From Hippopus hippopus (lineage: Eukaryota > Mollusca > Bivalvia > Cardiida > Cardiidae): a stretch of DNA of 64,000 nt. A program made the translations under genes and the position numbers. The stretch is taken from positions 23,073,084 to 23,137,083 of the forward strand of contig OX328098.1 in the NCBI GenBank assembly GCA_946811185.2. The letters run 5' to 3'. This document shows positions 1 to 9,920 of the stretch, in pieces (the first letter of the stretch is position 1; each line of letters starts with the position of its first letter). Under the pieces are notes generated by a model that saw nothing but the letters and a program-made list of their open reading frames with translations, was not told the origin of the DNA and did not search any database.

Positions 1-59
1 AGGCTGTTTGGAGTCTTAAGCCATGCTGAACCCAGCCCTTTCTCCTATATCTATGATGT

Positions 60-300
60 GGCCTTTAAGAGATGAGTTTTTTGACGCATAACTTTGATAG
101 TAGTGGGGACAGGGGCTGCCGGTATAATGTTGTTTTTTTTTTTGCAAAAAAGAAAAAATTCACTGCATTCCTTGAATGGATGGACATACCTGTCTCTTAT
201 TCATACGACGAACATCATCAAAAACATCCAAGTCAAACAGGCTCATCTTGATTCTTGATGACGATTGCTATAGCCTATACCAACTTCCGGGCGGTATAGC
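60..300. repeat. Dispersed repeat, copy 1
   Basis: This stretch is clearly similar to 42225-42485. Shared landmarks are 'tagtggggaca', a T-rich run, 'ctgcattccttgaatgga', 'acctgtctctta', 'aagacatccaagtcaaa'-like sequence and a final 'cttccggg'. Two copies more than 40 kb apart indicate a dispersed element of unknown class. No coding potential is seen. Confidence 0.6.
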
Positions 301-1560
301 TAAACAGCGAAAGGAACTTCCTTTCGCGAAAGGAAGATGACGACCACGAAAGGAAGATTGTTTGCTATGAAAGAAGTGTTTTCCTTACAAAATGAAGCTT
401 TTCTTGATGAACTTAGTACATTTTCTCGATATAGATAAAATTTTGATATTGAATTTAAGTGTTTTAGGCCGAAAAATTCGTGTTTAAGTGTCGCCGTAAA
501 TAGCGTTACTATAAATAGCATTCCCCATGTGAAAGTTAGTCCCTTTCACGAAAGGAAGATTTCTGCTACGAAAGTAGTGTTTAGTCTACGCAAGGATTTT
601 TTTTAAATCTAAAAATATCTTTTCAATATGAATATGATTTACAATTTAAATTTAGGAGTTTTTAAATGCAATTGATGTAGTAGTATTTGTCATGAATGAT
701 GTTGCTGTTGAAGTGTGTCTTTAGTGAAAGGAAAAAAAAAAGGAACTTCCTTTTGCGAAAGGAAGATTCCATCCACGAAAGGAGGATTGTTTGCTGTGTT
801 AGAAGTGTTTTCCGAACGAAAGGAAGGTTTCACTGCCAAACTTAGTACATATTCTCGGAACGACTAGAATTTTAATGTTGAGTTTAAGTGGTTTAGACCG
901 AAAAAATCGTGTTTTAGCATAGCGCTTCTCTCACGAAAGGAAGTTTTTTCTTTTCTGCTACGAAAGTAGTCCATACAGGGATCTTATATACATGTGTATA
1001 TAAGATCCCTGGTCCATATGAGGATTTTTCTTTTAACTAAGGACAATGTCTTCGAAATGGACTCATTTTATACATTAAATTAATTCTTTTTTTTTTTTAG
1101 TAAAACTATGTTATTAGTATTTGTTATGAATGGTGTTGCCAATTAAGAGTTCCCGTATTGTAAGGAAAATTCTTTGACAAAATTTTTGGCTATGAAAGAA
1201 GTATTTCATCCACGAAAGAAGGTTTCTTTTCAAACTTAATTTATTTTTTTCGATACGGATACATTCAGTTACTCGTTTGATTTAAATCTTGTAACTGAAA
1301 ATGTACGTATTAATGTTGTAAAGTATTGTGTTGAGCACTAGGTTCATTGGCACACTGCCGTGAAAGTAAATTCGTTCCACGAAAGGAAGTTCTTTGTTAC
1401 AGAGGTAGATTATGTTGCTATCTATAGCATTCCTTTGGTAAAAGAAAAGACTTTCATAACGAAACGCTTCTCAGTTTCGGGGACGAGTAATTTAAAAAAA
1501 AAAAACGGAAAAAAAAATGTGTTCTGATAATAAATATTTAATGTTGAGTTTTGCTATTTG
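300..1560. repeat. Degenerate tandem repeat, about 429-bp unit, rich in CGAAAGGAAG
   Basis: Two well-aligned units start near 313 and 742 (period about 429 bp) and a third, more diverged unit starts near 1170. Each holds several copies of the decamer CGAAAGGAAG, often written 'cacgaaaggaag', then a common AT-rich tract with 'aacttagtaca', 'ttctcg' and 'gaccgaaaaa' landmarks. The 73-residue minus-strand ORF here is a by-product of the repeat. Confidence 0.75.
969..1018. repeat. 36-bp perfect palindrome flanked by GTCCATA direct repeats
   Basis: Positions 976-992 and 995-1011 are exact inverted repeats of 17 bp separated by TG. The palindrome is bordered by 7-bp direct repeats GTCCATA at 969-975 and 1012-1018. 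It interrupts the second 429-bp unit at a point where the first unit has no such sequence, so it looks like a tiny foldback insertion with a target duplication. Confidence 0.7.
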
Positions 1561-1963
1561 AGATTTCTTTTCTATGTTAACCTCGCGGGGCGGGTCATTT
1601 TCGTCCCCCCCCTTTTTTTGTACAGACGTTTCTGTCCCGGCCAGTTTTATTCCTGTTACAGGTCTTGTTCATCCCTAATATTCTGTGAAAAAGAGAATAC
1701 AGGTTTACTTTAGCTCTCTAAGGTTGAATGAAAAGAACCTTTCCTGAACTTTTCCCCTCACACACATGGTCATATCATCGAACTTAAAGGGCAAGGGAAA
1801 CATGAGGACGGGTTATCTAAAAAAAAATTTAGATCTCTCTCTTTGAGTCTGTCTCTCTGGTTGTCCCTTCACCTGTCTGAGTCACTACAATGTAACAACG
1901 TTAGAACTTTCGGCAAAACAAGAATAACTTCTCTCTCAAACACTGTTATCCATCGCTGAGAAG

Positions 1964-2001
<38 letters not shown>

Positions 2002-3449
2002 AGCATGGTTTTAAACATCACGCAAGCCTGCAGAACTTTTGATTCAAAACGTCTTGCATGTAAAAGGATGAACATCGAAACGACCAAGTCTGATAATTAG
2101 TTTATCAGAATCATTGTAATTTTGGTATAAATACGTCTTAAGGGTAAGGGCGTATTTTTTTTTAAGTAATTCAGTCTTCAAACAAATTCCACGGACCATG
2201 TTCAACAGACTCTAGTCAAACTAGCCTGGGTTCAAGTCCGTTCATGTTTTCATAAATAACGTGTCAAATTCAAACCAAAGTGCCAAATCTGTGAATTTGA
2301 CAATTTCTAGTTGATGTGATATTGACTTCTTTTAGTGGTATGAACCAGATTCTTTTACTTCATCATTTTAAACCACCTATACAGAGGTTGAGACCAGCCA
2401 TCGGCGTATAAATGTGGTGTATGAAATGTCCGACGGGGAAATGGCGAGAAACTAAAACAGCCGGTAACGATATGTATACCAAGGAATAAGCGTAATTTGT
2501 ATGCATTAACATTCACAGAAGTATTGCATGAATATGATTTTATTTTAATAAGTACAATCAAAAGCTCAAAATTTGATTCGATATGATTGTGATCTGTTGA
2601 ATCTATGAAATAGTTATAATCTCCAGTCTTCATTTTCTCTCATTTCAGTTTAATTTTACTCTTCTTTCCACTATTAAAGTGTTCGTAGTAGTTAATATAG
2701 GCTACAATGTCACTGTTGCAGAAACTCCATCTCGGGAAAAAATCGCCAATAGGCTATATTTCATAGGGAAAAATTGAAGAATTGCGGCATGTTTGTCTTA
2801 AGAAAACGCCCGGATGTAGGCATAGAAAACGGTGCGCCCAGATTGTTGATTTTGATTGGATAGTACGTAATCTATCAGCTATCAATCCATAGTAGTAGGC
2901 GGAGCCATCTACTGGTCAATCGTAACATTATGTAACAACCAGTCGCCCTGCTGAGAATTTGCAATAAAGTGACCATCCATGTATATCTGGCATGTATCCA
3001 GTTTATTCGCTATACGCAACTCGGAACGCTGGAGATTAATATCGGACTGCACAAAACATGCTGTCTGATCTTTGGTTTCCACTTTTAGATACGGCAAAAT
3101 TTACATGCCAAAGAGTTTTGAAATTGCAGAATTTGAGCTTGAATTGTCAGTTAGAAATTTGGAATTCAATATTCTGAAGTTAAGGGTTAGATTTTGATTA
3201 TCTGAGATTGTCTGATACAGTAACTGATCCCGGCGGTTTAACCCTTTGGCCGATCGGTGCCACTAGGTGCACTTTTGTTGAAAGTGTAGATCAATTACAG
3301 ACTGCACAAAAAAAAGCAGTCTAATCTTGGACCTAATCGGTCCAATAGACTGAATTTTTCTCCCGGTATATAAAAAGGTGTCGCAATATTTGGGTTTAAA
3401 ATATCGAAATATTAAAATATTGGCCTAGGATTTAAATGTGTGCGGTAGT
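1561..3449. other. Non-coding stretch with a CT microsatellite
   Basis: No supported gene. A (CT)n tract lies at about 1967-1994. Short ORFs at 1869-2087, 2355-2633 and 2909-3097 on the minus strand have no recognisable family signature, and the first is partly made of the CT tract. Confidence 0.6.
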
Positions 3450-3637
3450 TTAACCCATTTGTAAACAGTCCATAGTTTTACGACCCTGAGGAAGTAGGCT
3501 TTTGTAAACACCATGTGAAAAGGAGAAAATGCTTGTTATCGGCAATTGGCCATTTTCGCACAAGTGTTCTATCCGTTTCAATAATAAATATCAGTTTAAG
3601 CCGCATTTAGTTGATTTGATGTCTGCAAATGCTTTCA
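3450..3637 (+). repeat. Palindrome-centred dispersed MITE, copy
   Basis: It matches the family found many times in this window: 'gtttaaccc' end, 'ctgaggaag', a central 'ggagaaaatgc' arm, then 'tgatgtctgcaaatgctttc' in the right half. The right end is replaced by a SINE fragment that begins close to 3638. Confidence 0.65.
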
Positions 3638-3790
3638 TGGTTTGATACCCGGTTGCAGTAAACTTTCTTTTCGGCGATTTTTTGCCTCTCTGCTCTAATG
3701 CATGCGAGAAAAGTAGTATCAGTACTGGTGTGAGAAAGCTAGGGAACATGCGTAAGTGCACTGACTGCCATGAAATACGAAGCTAAACTC
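3638..3790 (+). repeat. SINE fragment (same family as 63300-63510), 5'-truncated
   Basis: The tract from 'ttgatacccggttgcag' through 'tcagtactggtgtgagaaag' to 'cactgactgccatga' is a diverged copy, in opposite orientation, of 63300-63460. The copy at 63.3 kb retains a tRNA-like head; here only the end of the B-box region remains, next to a MITE copy. Confidence 0.7.
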
Positions 3791-5073
3791 CAATACAAAT
3801 TCGTAAGAGTTCAAAAGCTGCAGACACCAAAATACCGGCAGCTGCAAATTCAGTAGGATACAATCACATACTTAGAATATCTTGGTTGCAAGACCGACAT
3901 TTTGAGTTACGACCAAAGACACCACCAATCTTTTCATTATACTTTAACAAACTTAAAATATGAACATTGGTTGACCACCTTGTTTCACGTAATTTGTGGA
4001 AAAAAAAGCGTGATACATATTTTGATCAGATACTTAGTAGTACAAGCAGTTCGAAATTTATTTATTTCTGTCCATTTATGAAAGGTATTGGTTAAAATAG
4101 GGGAGAATTTGGGTAGACCTGAAAAAGATTTGGTTAGATTTGGAAAATATCTAGAATTGTTAAAAAATTGGGGTAGATTTTGGAATTTTGTGCCGCCCAT
4201 AGATGAATAGACAGGCTCGCAAAGAGAGAGAGAGAGAGTGGTCCATTTTTCTTGAACCAGGCAGCCTAAGTTCGCTTTTTTATTCCCTTACAGTTTTATA
4301 ATTATAGGATCTGTAGGAGGAGACGAATATTCGGAAAAAAAGTTCCTTTCGATCTGCTCGAAATTAATTAATCATTTACCCTACACAATTGGGAAGAAGA
4401 GGGCCCTGGAAAATATTGCTGGTAAACGGCATTTCCCCTTTTCCTATAGTGGTTTCTAATATTTCAAAGCTTAATCTCATTGAGCCACTTTTGTTTTTGG
4501 TCTTGATTTTTTTTTTCAATTTGGACAAGTCTGTGATTTAGTCTTTTGGTAAAGGGTAAACTATAGGTAACACAATCTTTGGAGATGAAATACACCATTT
4601 TTTTTAAATTTCAACAAAGTACATGTACAGTATGTAGGACAACAGCAACAACTGGAACGTTACATCACCCCCTCCTCATATGCAAAAGATCCGACTGGCG
4701 CTACAGTAACTGTCCTAAAGAATGACACGAAGTTAAACCGTCCTAGGAGTTTGTTCCTATTTAGGTATATTTCACTAAGAAAGAAAGTATAAAAGTAATA
4801 CTAAAAAAAAACTAGGTGTGATAGTAAAGCTATATGACTGTCAATTTTCTCAGAAGCCCAAGACCAGATGCCATGCCTTTGTCTACCATCTGCTGGTGTG
4901 CGGGTTGTTGTTGGATTGCCTATCACCTACCCACCTGTCTCTCCTCCTGTCCGAGTAGTGATCTCTTGTCCTTTCTGCTACCCGTGTTTCATCTCCTTCT
5001 GCCCTTTTCTGACTCATCCCTCCTCTCATGTGACCTGTGTCCGTTGTTTTTTTCCAATAAACTCTTGTTTGCG
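3791..5073. other. Non-coding stretch
   Basis: No gene supported. It contains a short (GA)n tract at about 4219-4238 and the right end of a dispersed MITE copy at about 4490-4555 ('ttggacaagtctgtgattt', 'ttggtaaagggtaaa'). ORFs here are short and featureless. Confidence 0.5.
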
Positions 5074-6253
5074 TTAGTCTCCCTTACTGTGTCTGTCTTC
5101 AGCTTCCATCTTCTCATTATTCTCTTCGCTTGCATGAACTTCTTCTTGTTTGCCCTTTGTCGCTGCAGTCATTGCACTGGCCAGGGCCAGTGTCCTTGTG
5201 TTGTTCCTAACCGCATGTCTAAATGATTTCATCTCTCTGAGCCATCTTTTACTCTTCGGTGGTCCTTCATCGTCTGGGCTTGAATCTGACGAGGAGTATC
5301 CATCCTCTGACGAGGCTGAAGACGGAGAACTCGATCGCATTCGCTTGTTTGGATTGCCGACAGATATTTTCCTCCTGAGGTTGGGCATCACCGTGCTGTG
5401 ATTCTGCCTTGTAAACTAGCCCATGTTCTGTATCTTCTCTCTCTTTAACTCCTTCTCTCTCTAGCTTCTTCGGCTCTTTTGTTCCTTGATTGTTTGTGCT
5501 TGCGTCTACTTTTCCTGGCTCTTTACCTTCCTCTTCTCTTTGCTCTTTTTCTTGCTCCTTCATTTCCTCTGTGGCTCCTTTCTTTACAGTACCACCACCT
5601 AATAGATGTAATAGGTCTGGGTCGATGATGTCATTCATTTGCCGTTGCAGTGGTGCCACAGTCTGCCAGAGAGTTTCCATATTAAGGGACACTAGGGTTT
5701 GGGAGGACTCCCCTGCTGGAGCTGGAGGTTCTTGAAGGCACTCGTACTGGTCCAGAAAATCAATCTCGTCAAAGCCTCGCAATGCTTCTCCGGCTATCTG
5801 CGACCAAGGATCTTGGATTCGCTTTCTACTAACAAGCAATTCTCTCCAGTGCTGGTACGACTCCTCCTTTTCTAGGACAAGGTTGTCTTTAGGCCCTATT
5901 TTGTAGGGGTTGTTGGTCACTTTTAAGCAGGAAGTATCTATGGGATCCACTCCAGACTGCTGTGCAACGACCCGATGCCTCTTGTACCTACGAACGTGTT
6001 CATCCAGTTCTTCCCTCTTCAGGCATCTAAACTGACATAAAGACCAATAGAAGGGTACCTCGTCTCTTCGCAGGTGGTCCCGTAGAATGTGGGCCTCTAC
6101 TCTGCATTTCACTTCAATGAAGCTCTTCCCTTCTCTGTGGTAGCATCTCAGGCATTGGTATGCTCTACCTCTTTTCCGTGCCGCTTTGTCGATGTCATCC
6201 CCAACTTGTGATGTTATCCCTGCTTGAGTCTGGTTAATTGCGTAAGTGGCCAT
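5074..6253 (-). pseudogene. C2H2-like zinc-finger accessory ORF, probably of element A, frameshifted
   Basis: The main reading frame runs from 6253 to 5267 on the minus strand (328 codons). Residues about 33-95 hold two Cys/His clusters: CLRC followed by a paired His, then a CQFRC-type cluster followed by H...RRYKRH, typical of divergent C2H2 fingers. The middle is Glu/Lys-rich low complexity. Near 5391 the frame changes: a second frame (5391-5074) continues with a Ser-rich acidic tail ending in Glu/Lys-rich sequence like the first part, so a one-base shift inside one longer ORF is likely. It lies downstream of the integrase of element A on the same strand, where Ty3/gypsy elements may carry extra ORFs. 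No transmembrane segment is seen, so it is not an envelope gene. An independent host gene fragment remains possible. Confidence 0.5.
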
Positions 6254-7224
6254 GGTACGTAGCTGTTGTAGACTTTAGTTCCTGAGAAATAAAGGAAGCG
6301 GCTCTAAGGCATCAGTACAAATACTAATTAATTAGGACAGCCGTCATTGTTCTCAGGGTGGGGTTGTGGGGTAATTTTTCTTAGACTGGTTCAACTAATA
6401 TTAATTTTCTTTCTCTTTTCCTTGTGTGGTTATATTTATTACTATACCTAGCAGCCGGCACTCCAAACTAATTTTTAGACACCTCATATATAACTGTAAT
6501 CAAGTTTTGTGATAAGTAATTCCGCATTTTCATAATTTTATGTGCAATATTCCTTTTCCTTTATTATTATTTTTATTAAGTTATTATTTTGTTGCTACTT
6601 CATAGGACCTTTACTTCGAACTATGTGTATTGCTTTCTTCCTTCATCTACAGTCTGCCTGCATTAGACTCAATTGTGGCTAAATAATGTATCAATGGCCA
6701 CCTGACTCTGTTATTTAGTTTGTGAAACGGATCAGGATTTACTAAAACTTCATGCTTCAAGTTGCATAGCTCTTTCTTTGCTCAGCTTTGCTGGTTTCAG
6801 ACTTGTCACTGGGTACGCATCCCCTTCCTACTGCCAACTTGAGTAACCTTACCGCACTCGCACCACCACATGCAGTCGGAAACCTACCCCTTCTTGGACT
6901 TAGACTACTAGGGGGCACTGCTACCCTTCCCATGATTCTTCAAAAGTATCAAATTGTAGACATTTTCAGCTCTAAAGACCCCAACTCCAGCGTAAGTTTT
7001 ACAGTAAATCTCTGAGTCATCACACTGTACGCCACTCTGCAGGATCGATCCTTTCTTGGCTTAGTTTTGATCATTAAATTTTGTTGAAATGTTGCTAGTT
7101 ATTCATATACATGTACATACATGTACATGAACATACATACATAAAAGGTTATTAAATGTGTCAAATGTTATTACATACAAACATTATATACAAAAGTCTT
7201 TCATTTAACTTGTAAACTAATATT
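6254..7224. other. Non-coding stretch between element A pol and the zinc-finger ORF
   Basis: No gene supported. Sequence is AT-rich with a 'catacatgtacatac' simple-repeat patch near 7108-7142. I looked for a 3' LTR of element A here by comparison with 36404-37100 and found no convincing match. Confidence 0.5.
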
Positions 7225-8132
7225 TTAACATGAGTTAAATTGCTGCCACAGCTTCTCCCTGGCTTTCTTGATCCAAAGGGGAACATCCTTTCCTTCAAAT
7301 GGTTTCAGTTTATCATGGTGGACGACTCTTTCTGTCCCTTTTTATCAAGCTGTAGGAGGAAGTTGATAGCAGTTATCCTTCTTTTTACTATGAAAGGGCC
7401 ATCATATGGTATCTCCAACTTTCGGTTGGTGCCTACTTTCCTTGACTGATGTAAGAACCAAACTACATCACCTGCTCGGTAGTTGTTCAAACACAGTTTA
7501 GTGTCATGAGTGCTCTTTTGACGTCTTGCTTTATTTTCTAGGTGTCGACGGGCAATGACGTGGGCACGCTGCATCTTACCCTTTAGGATGTTTACATATT
7601 CCCCATATGATGTGATGTCTGCATTTGGGTGTGTTGTTGTACTTCCAAATATGAGCTCTACAGACAGCCGCACCTCTCTACCAGCTGCTAGCAGGTTGGG
7701 AGTCAGATTTGTAGATTCACATGGAGTTGCTCTGTAAGCACCAGCTAGGCAGCCCAGGTATAGATCCCAGTCAGTCTGTTCGTCACACAGGTATGCCCGA
7801 ATCATCCCTAGCAAAGTCCGGTTAAATCTCTCACATTGTCCATTGCATCTTGGGTTCCGTGCAGTGGTTCGTGTTTTGCCAATCTCCAACATTCTGGTTA
7901 ATTGCCGAAAGACTTCACTCTCGAATGTACGGTCTTGGTCACTATGTATGGAAAGTTGGCAACCCCATCGCGCAATAAAATTGTTTAAAATCTGCCTGGC
8001 ACATTCTTCTGCGGTCAGTTCTTGCACTGGGATTACTTCTACATACTTTGTGAACAGATCCGTCAAGACTAGAATGTGTCTATTTCCTCTAGGGGTTAAT
8101 GGCAAAGGCCCAACATATTCAATGGCAAGGAT
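7225..8132 (-). pseudogene. Element A integrase, catalytic core and C-terminus
   Basis: The minus-strand frame 8132-7305 carries a retroviral-type integrase core: TDLFTKYVEVIPV after the first catalytic region, the second Asp in HSDQDRTFES, and the catalytic Glu in NGQCERFNRTL. A C-terminal GPF-type module follows (YDGPFIVKRR). Near 7330 the frame shifts by one base and continues as a conserved basic tail to a stop at 7225. The upstream zinc-binding domain lies at 30722-31392 on the other side of element B. The frame is open across the insertion site when element B is ignored, so the break is insertional. Part of a dead polyprotein. Confidence 0.85.
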
Positions 8133-8136
8133 ATCC

Positions 8137-8283
8137 TGTTATATAAATAGGATATACGTGTAACCTGTTTTCAGAGTATTCTAGAAACATAAAGAACATT
8201 CATTGGTTTTTCCATTGTGGTTATTTTTAGTAACAGGTTGTTAGTAAACAAGCTGTTTACTAATACATGTTGTCATCTTTCTA
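8137..8283 (+). repeat. 5' LTR of element B, left part
   Basis: It matches 30139-30285 with about five substitutions and begins TGTTATATAA. It ends with TTTCTA (8278-8283), the left copy of the Polinton target duplication. The LTR resumes at 25564. Confidence 0.93.
8278..8283. repeat. 6-bp target site duplication of the Polinton (left copy)
   Basis: TTTCTA at 8278-8283 and again at 25564-25569. The uninterrupted LTR near 30280-30285 has it once. Six base pairs is the usual duplication length for Polinton/Maverick integration. Confidence 0.93.
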
Positions 8284-8707
8284 AGTAGATATAAAGAGAG
8301 AGTTTTAGGAAAAAAAAGAAAGAGCGCAAAATTTTTGAAAACTAAAAAATTTCAAAAATTTTTGAAAAATTAATAAAATTTTTTGAAAAATTAAAAAAAA
8401 GCGAGTTTTGCGATTTAGCCATCCTTCAACCATCTAAATCTACCAACCATCCCCATGGCTAACCCTTAAACCCAACCATCCCCATGGCTAACCCTTAAAC
8501 CCAACCACCTCCCTGGCTAACTCTAAAACCCAACCATCCTCCTCCTGAAAACTACATACCAACAATCCCATGCTTAAATCAATAATTCACATATCCCTGG
8601 CTAAACAACCCGTTTTACCCAGATGCCTAAGCAAAACCAGCTAACTAGTCAACCAGTGTAACTTAAATTTTTCAAAATTAAATTTTTTTTTCAAAATTTT
8701 TTATTTC
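8284..8707 (+). repeat. Polinton left terminal inverted repeat
   Basis: Reverse complement of 25142-25563, about 98-99% identical by eye. It starts AG and ends in the AT-rich 'ttatttc'. From about 8432 to 8540 it holds nearly identical direct repeats of about 29 bp built on 'ccccatggctaaccctt' and 'aaacccaacca', the third copy degenerate. Polinton replication is expected to be protein-primed at these ends. Confidence 0.95.
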
Positions 8708-8895
8708 TATAAAAATTTTTATTTAAAAATTTATTTAAAAAAATTTATTATTATTATTTTTTTTTTTTATTTATTTAAATTTTTTTATTTAAAAAAAAAA
8801 ATTTATTTAAAAAATTTTAATTTTTTTAAAAAAATTATTTTTTTTATTTTGTGATTTTAAAAATTTTGAAATTTTAAAAAAAGTTCAAGAAAAAC

Positions 8896-9216
8896 AATGT
8901 GATATTTACAATGATGATGCTTCCAATGAATAAAACCACAAACATAATAAATGGAGAATCCATTCCTCAACCTACTCCTTTATATGATAGGGATTCAATA
9001 ATAACTGAATATGAATGTATAATAGATGAGATACAAGAATTGTTACTTATAAAAAGACAAATGGAATCAGAATATGGTTTACGTCCACAACCAATTTACC
9101 AACAAGTTTCATGTCCACAACCAATTTATCAGTCAATAATTGTACAACAACCTATAGTACAACCAACTGTACAACCTATAGTACAACCAACGAATCAAGA
9201 ATCATTTTATTTTTAA
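8896..9216 (+). CDS. Small Polinton protein with Pro/Gln/Ile-Tyr repeats, function unknown
   Basis: About 105 codons; the first ATG is at 8911 (then 8914, 8917), and 8929 is an alternative start. The N-terminal half is acidic and helical. The C-terminal half consists of short repeats of the type PQPIYQ and QPIVQPTVQPIVQP, a likely disordered segment. It is the only gene between the left TIR and the convergent fibre gene, and a perfect 14-bp-stem hairpin lies 10 bp after its stop codon. I do not recognise the family. Such proline-rich repeats occur in virion-associated and adaptor proteins, but that is only an analogy. Confidence 0.55.
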   Translation, partial: NVIFTMMMLPMNKTTNIINGESIPQPTPLYDRDSIITEYECIIDEIQELLLIKRQMESEYGLRPQPIYQQVSCPQPIYQSIIVQQPIVQPTVQPIVQPTNQESFYF

Positions 9217-9226
9217 ATCATAAATC

Positions 9227-9261
9227 AAAAATATAACTTTTATAAACAAAGTTATATTTTT
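9227..9261. terminator. Perfect 14-bp hairpin after the first Polinton gene
   Basis: Stem 9227-9240 pairs exactly with 9248-9261 around the loop 'tataaac'. It starts 10 bp after the stop codon of the preceding gene. Proposed transcript 3'-end signal, by analogy with hairpins of other Polinton genes in this window. Confidence 0.5.
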
Positions 9262-9920
9262 ACAGTGGGACCAAGCTAATGTTGAAAAACGTTAAACTAG
9301 TTAAGAAATCACCTTCAACTCCGTTTTCCATACCTTCTCATAAAAGAAGGTATAGATGAAGTAAGGTGAGTAATGGCACTACCATGATTAAACCATTTTT
9401 TATACTTCCTCATCGAAAACGAAAGAGGAAGTAATATTTAGTAAACAATCCTACAGCTTTTACTTAGCTTTTCACAAAACTGAAAATGGTAGTATATTAT
9501 AATATCAAAAATTTTACCTTGTTTTTTAAAAAATGTTCTTATTCTGTTTTTAAACAGCAGCCTTACAACTTTGTGTTTTTAATGTGTAAGAAATATGGTA
9601 TTAACTTACAGGCTGTTAGGCCTTGCCAGCGGTTCTTATTTTTTTCGGTATTAACTTACGGGCTGTTAGACCACGCCAGAGGTTACCATTTTGTGTTAGT
9701 AATAACATTCTTACAACAAGGAAGTAAGACCGCGTTATTATTATAAATAAAAATCATATTTTATACATTTTTTTTAAAAAACAAAGCAAAAAAATTATTA
9801 ATATCATAACATACTACCATCATCCTCAAAAGTCCAGACTAAACTGGTATTATATGAGTAAGCGTTGTGAAATACTATATCACGTGGTGTAAACTAATCC
9901 TTTTTTCCAATATTAACACT
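9262..9920. other. Structured non-coding region of the Polinton with hairpins and a 50-bp-spaced repeat
   Basis: This 660-bp gap separates two convergent genes. Hairpins: 9330-9338 with 9345-9353 (9 bp, loop 6), enclosed by TCACCTT/AAGGTGA at about 9309-9315 and 9363-9369; and 9403-9411 with 9425-9433 (9 bp) containing an inner TCG/CGA. At 9597 and 9647 begins a roughly 38-bp direct repeat ('ggtattaacttac', 'ggctgttag', 'cgccag'). The ORF at 9486-9746 covers the repeats and looks accidental. No Pol III B box was found. Confidence 0.5.

Noticed and set aside
4834..5735. Plus-strand ORFs (4834-5226, 5150-5401, 5490-5735)
   Set aside because: Antisense shadows of the minus-strand zinc-finger ORF with its low-complexity Glu/Lys and Ser tracts.
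5074..6253. Envelope gene of element A
   Set aside because: No signal peptide, transmembrane segment or glycoprotein pattern; zinc fingers and acidic low complexity instead.
7240..8163. Plus-strand ORFs over the integrase region
   Set aside because: They are antisense to a clear integrase with conserved catalytic motifs.
9486..9746. Possible Polinton gene of 86 codons
   Set aside because: It runs across the 50-bp-spaced direct repeat and the amino-acid sequence has no coding character; no TATAAA start motif precedes it in the way seen for neighbours.
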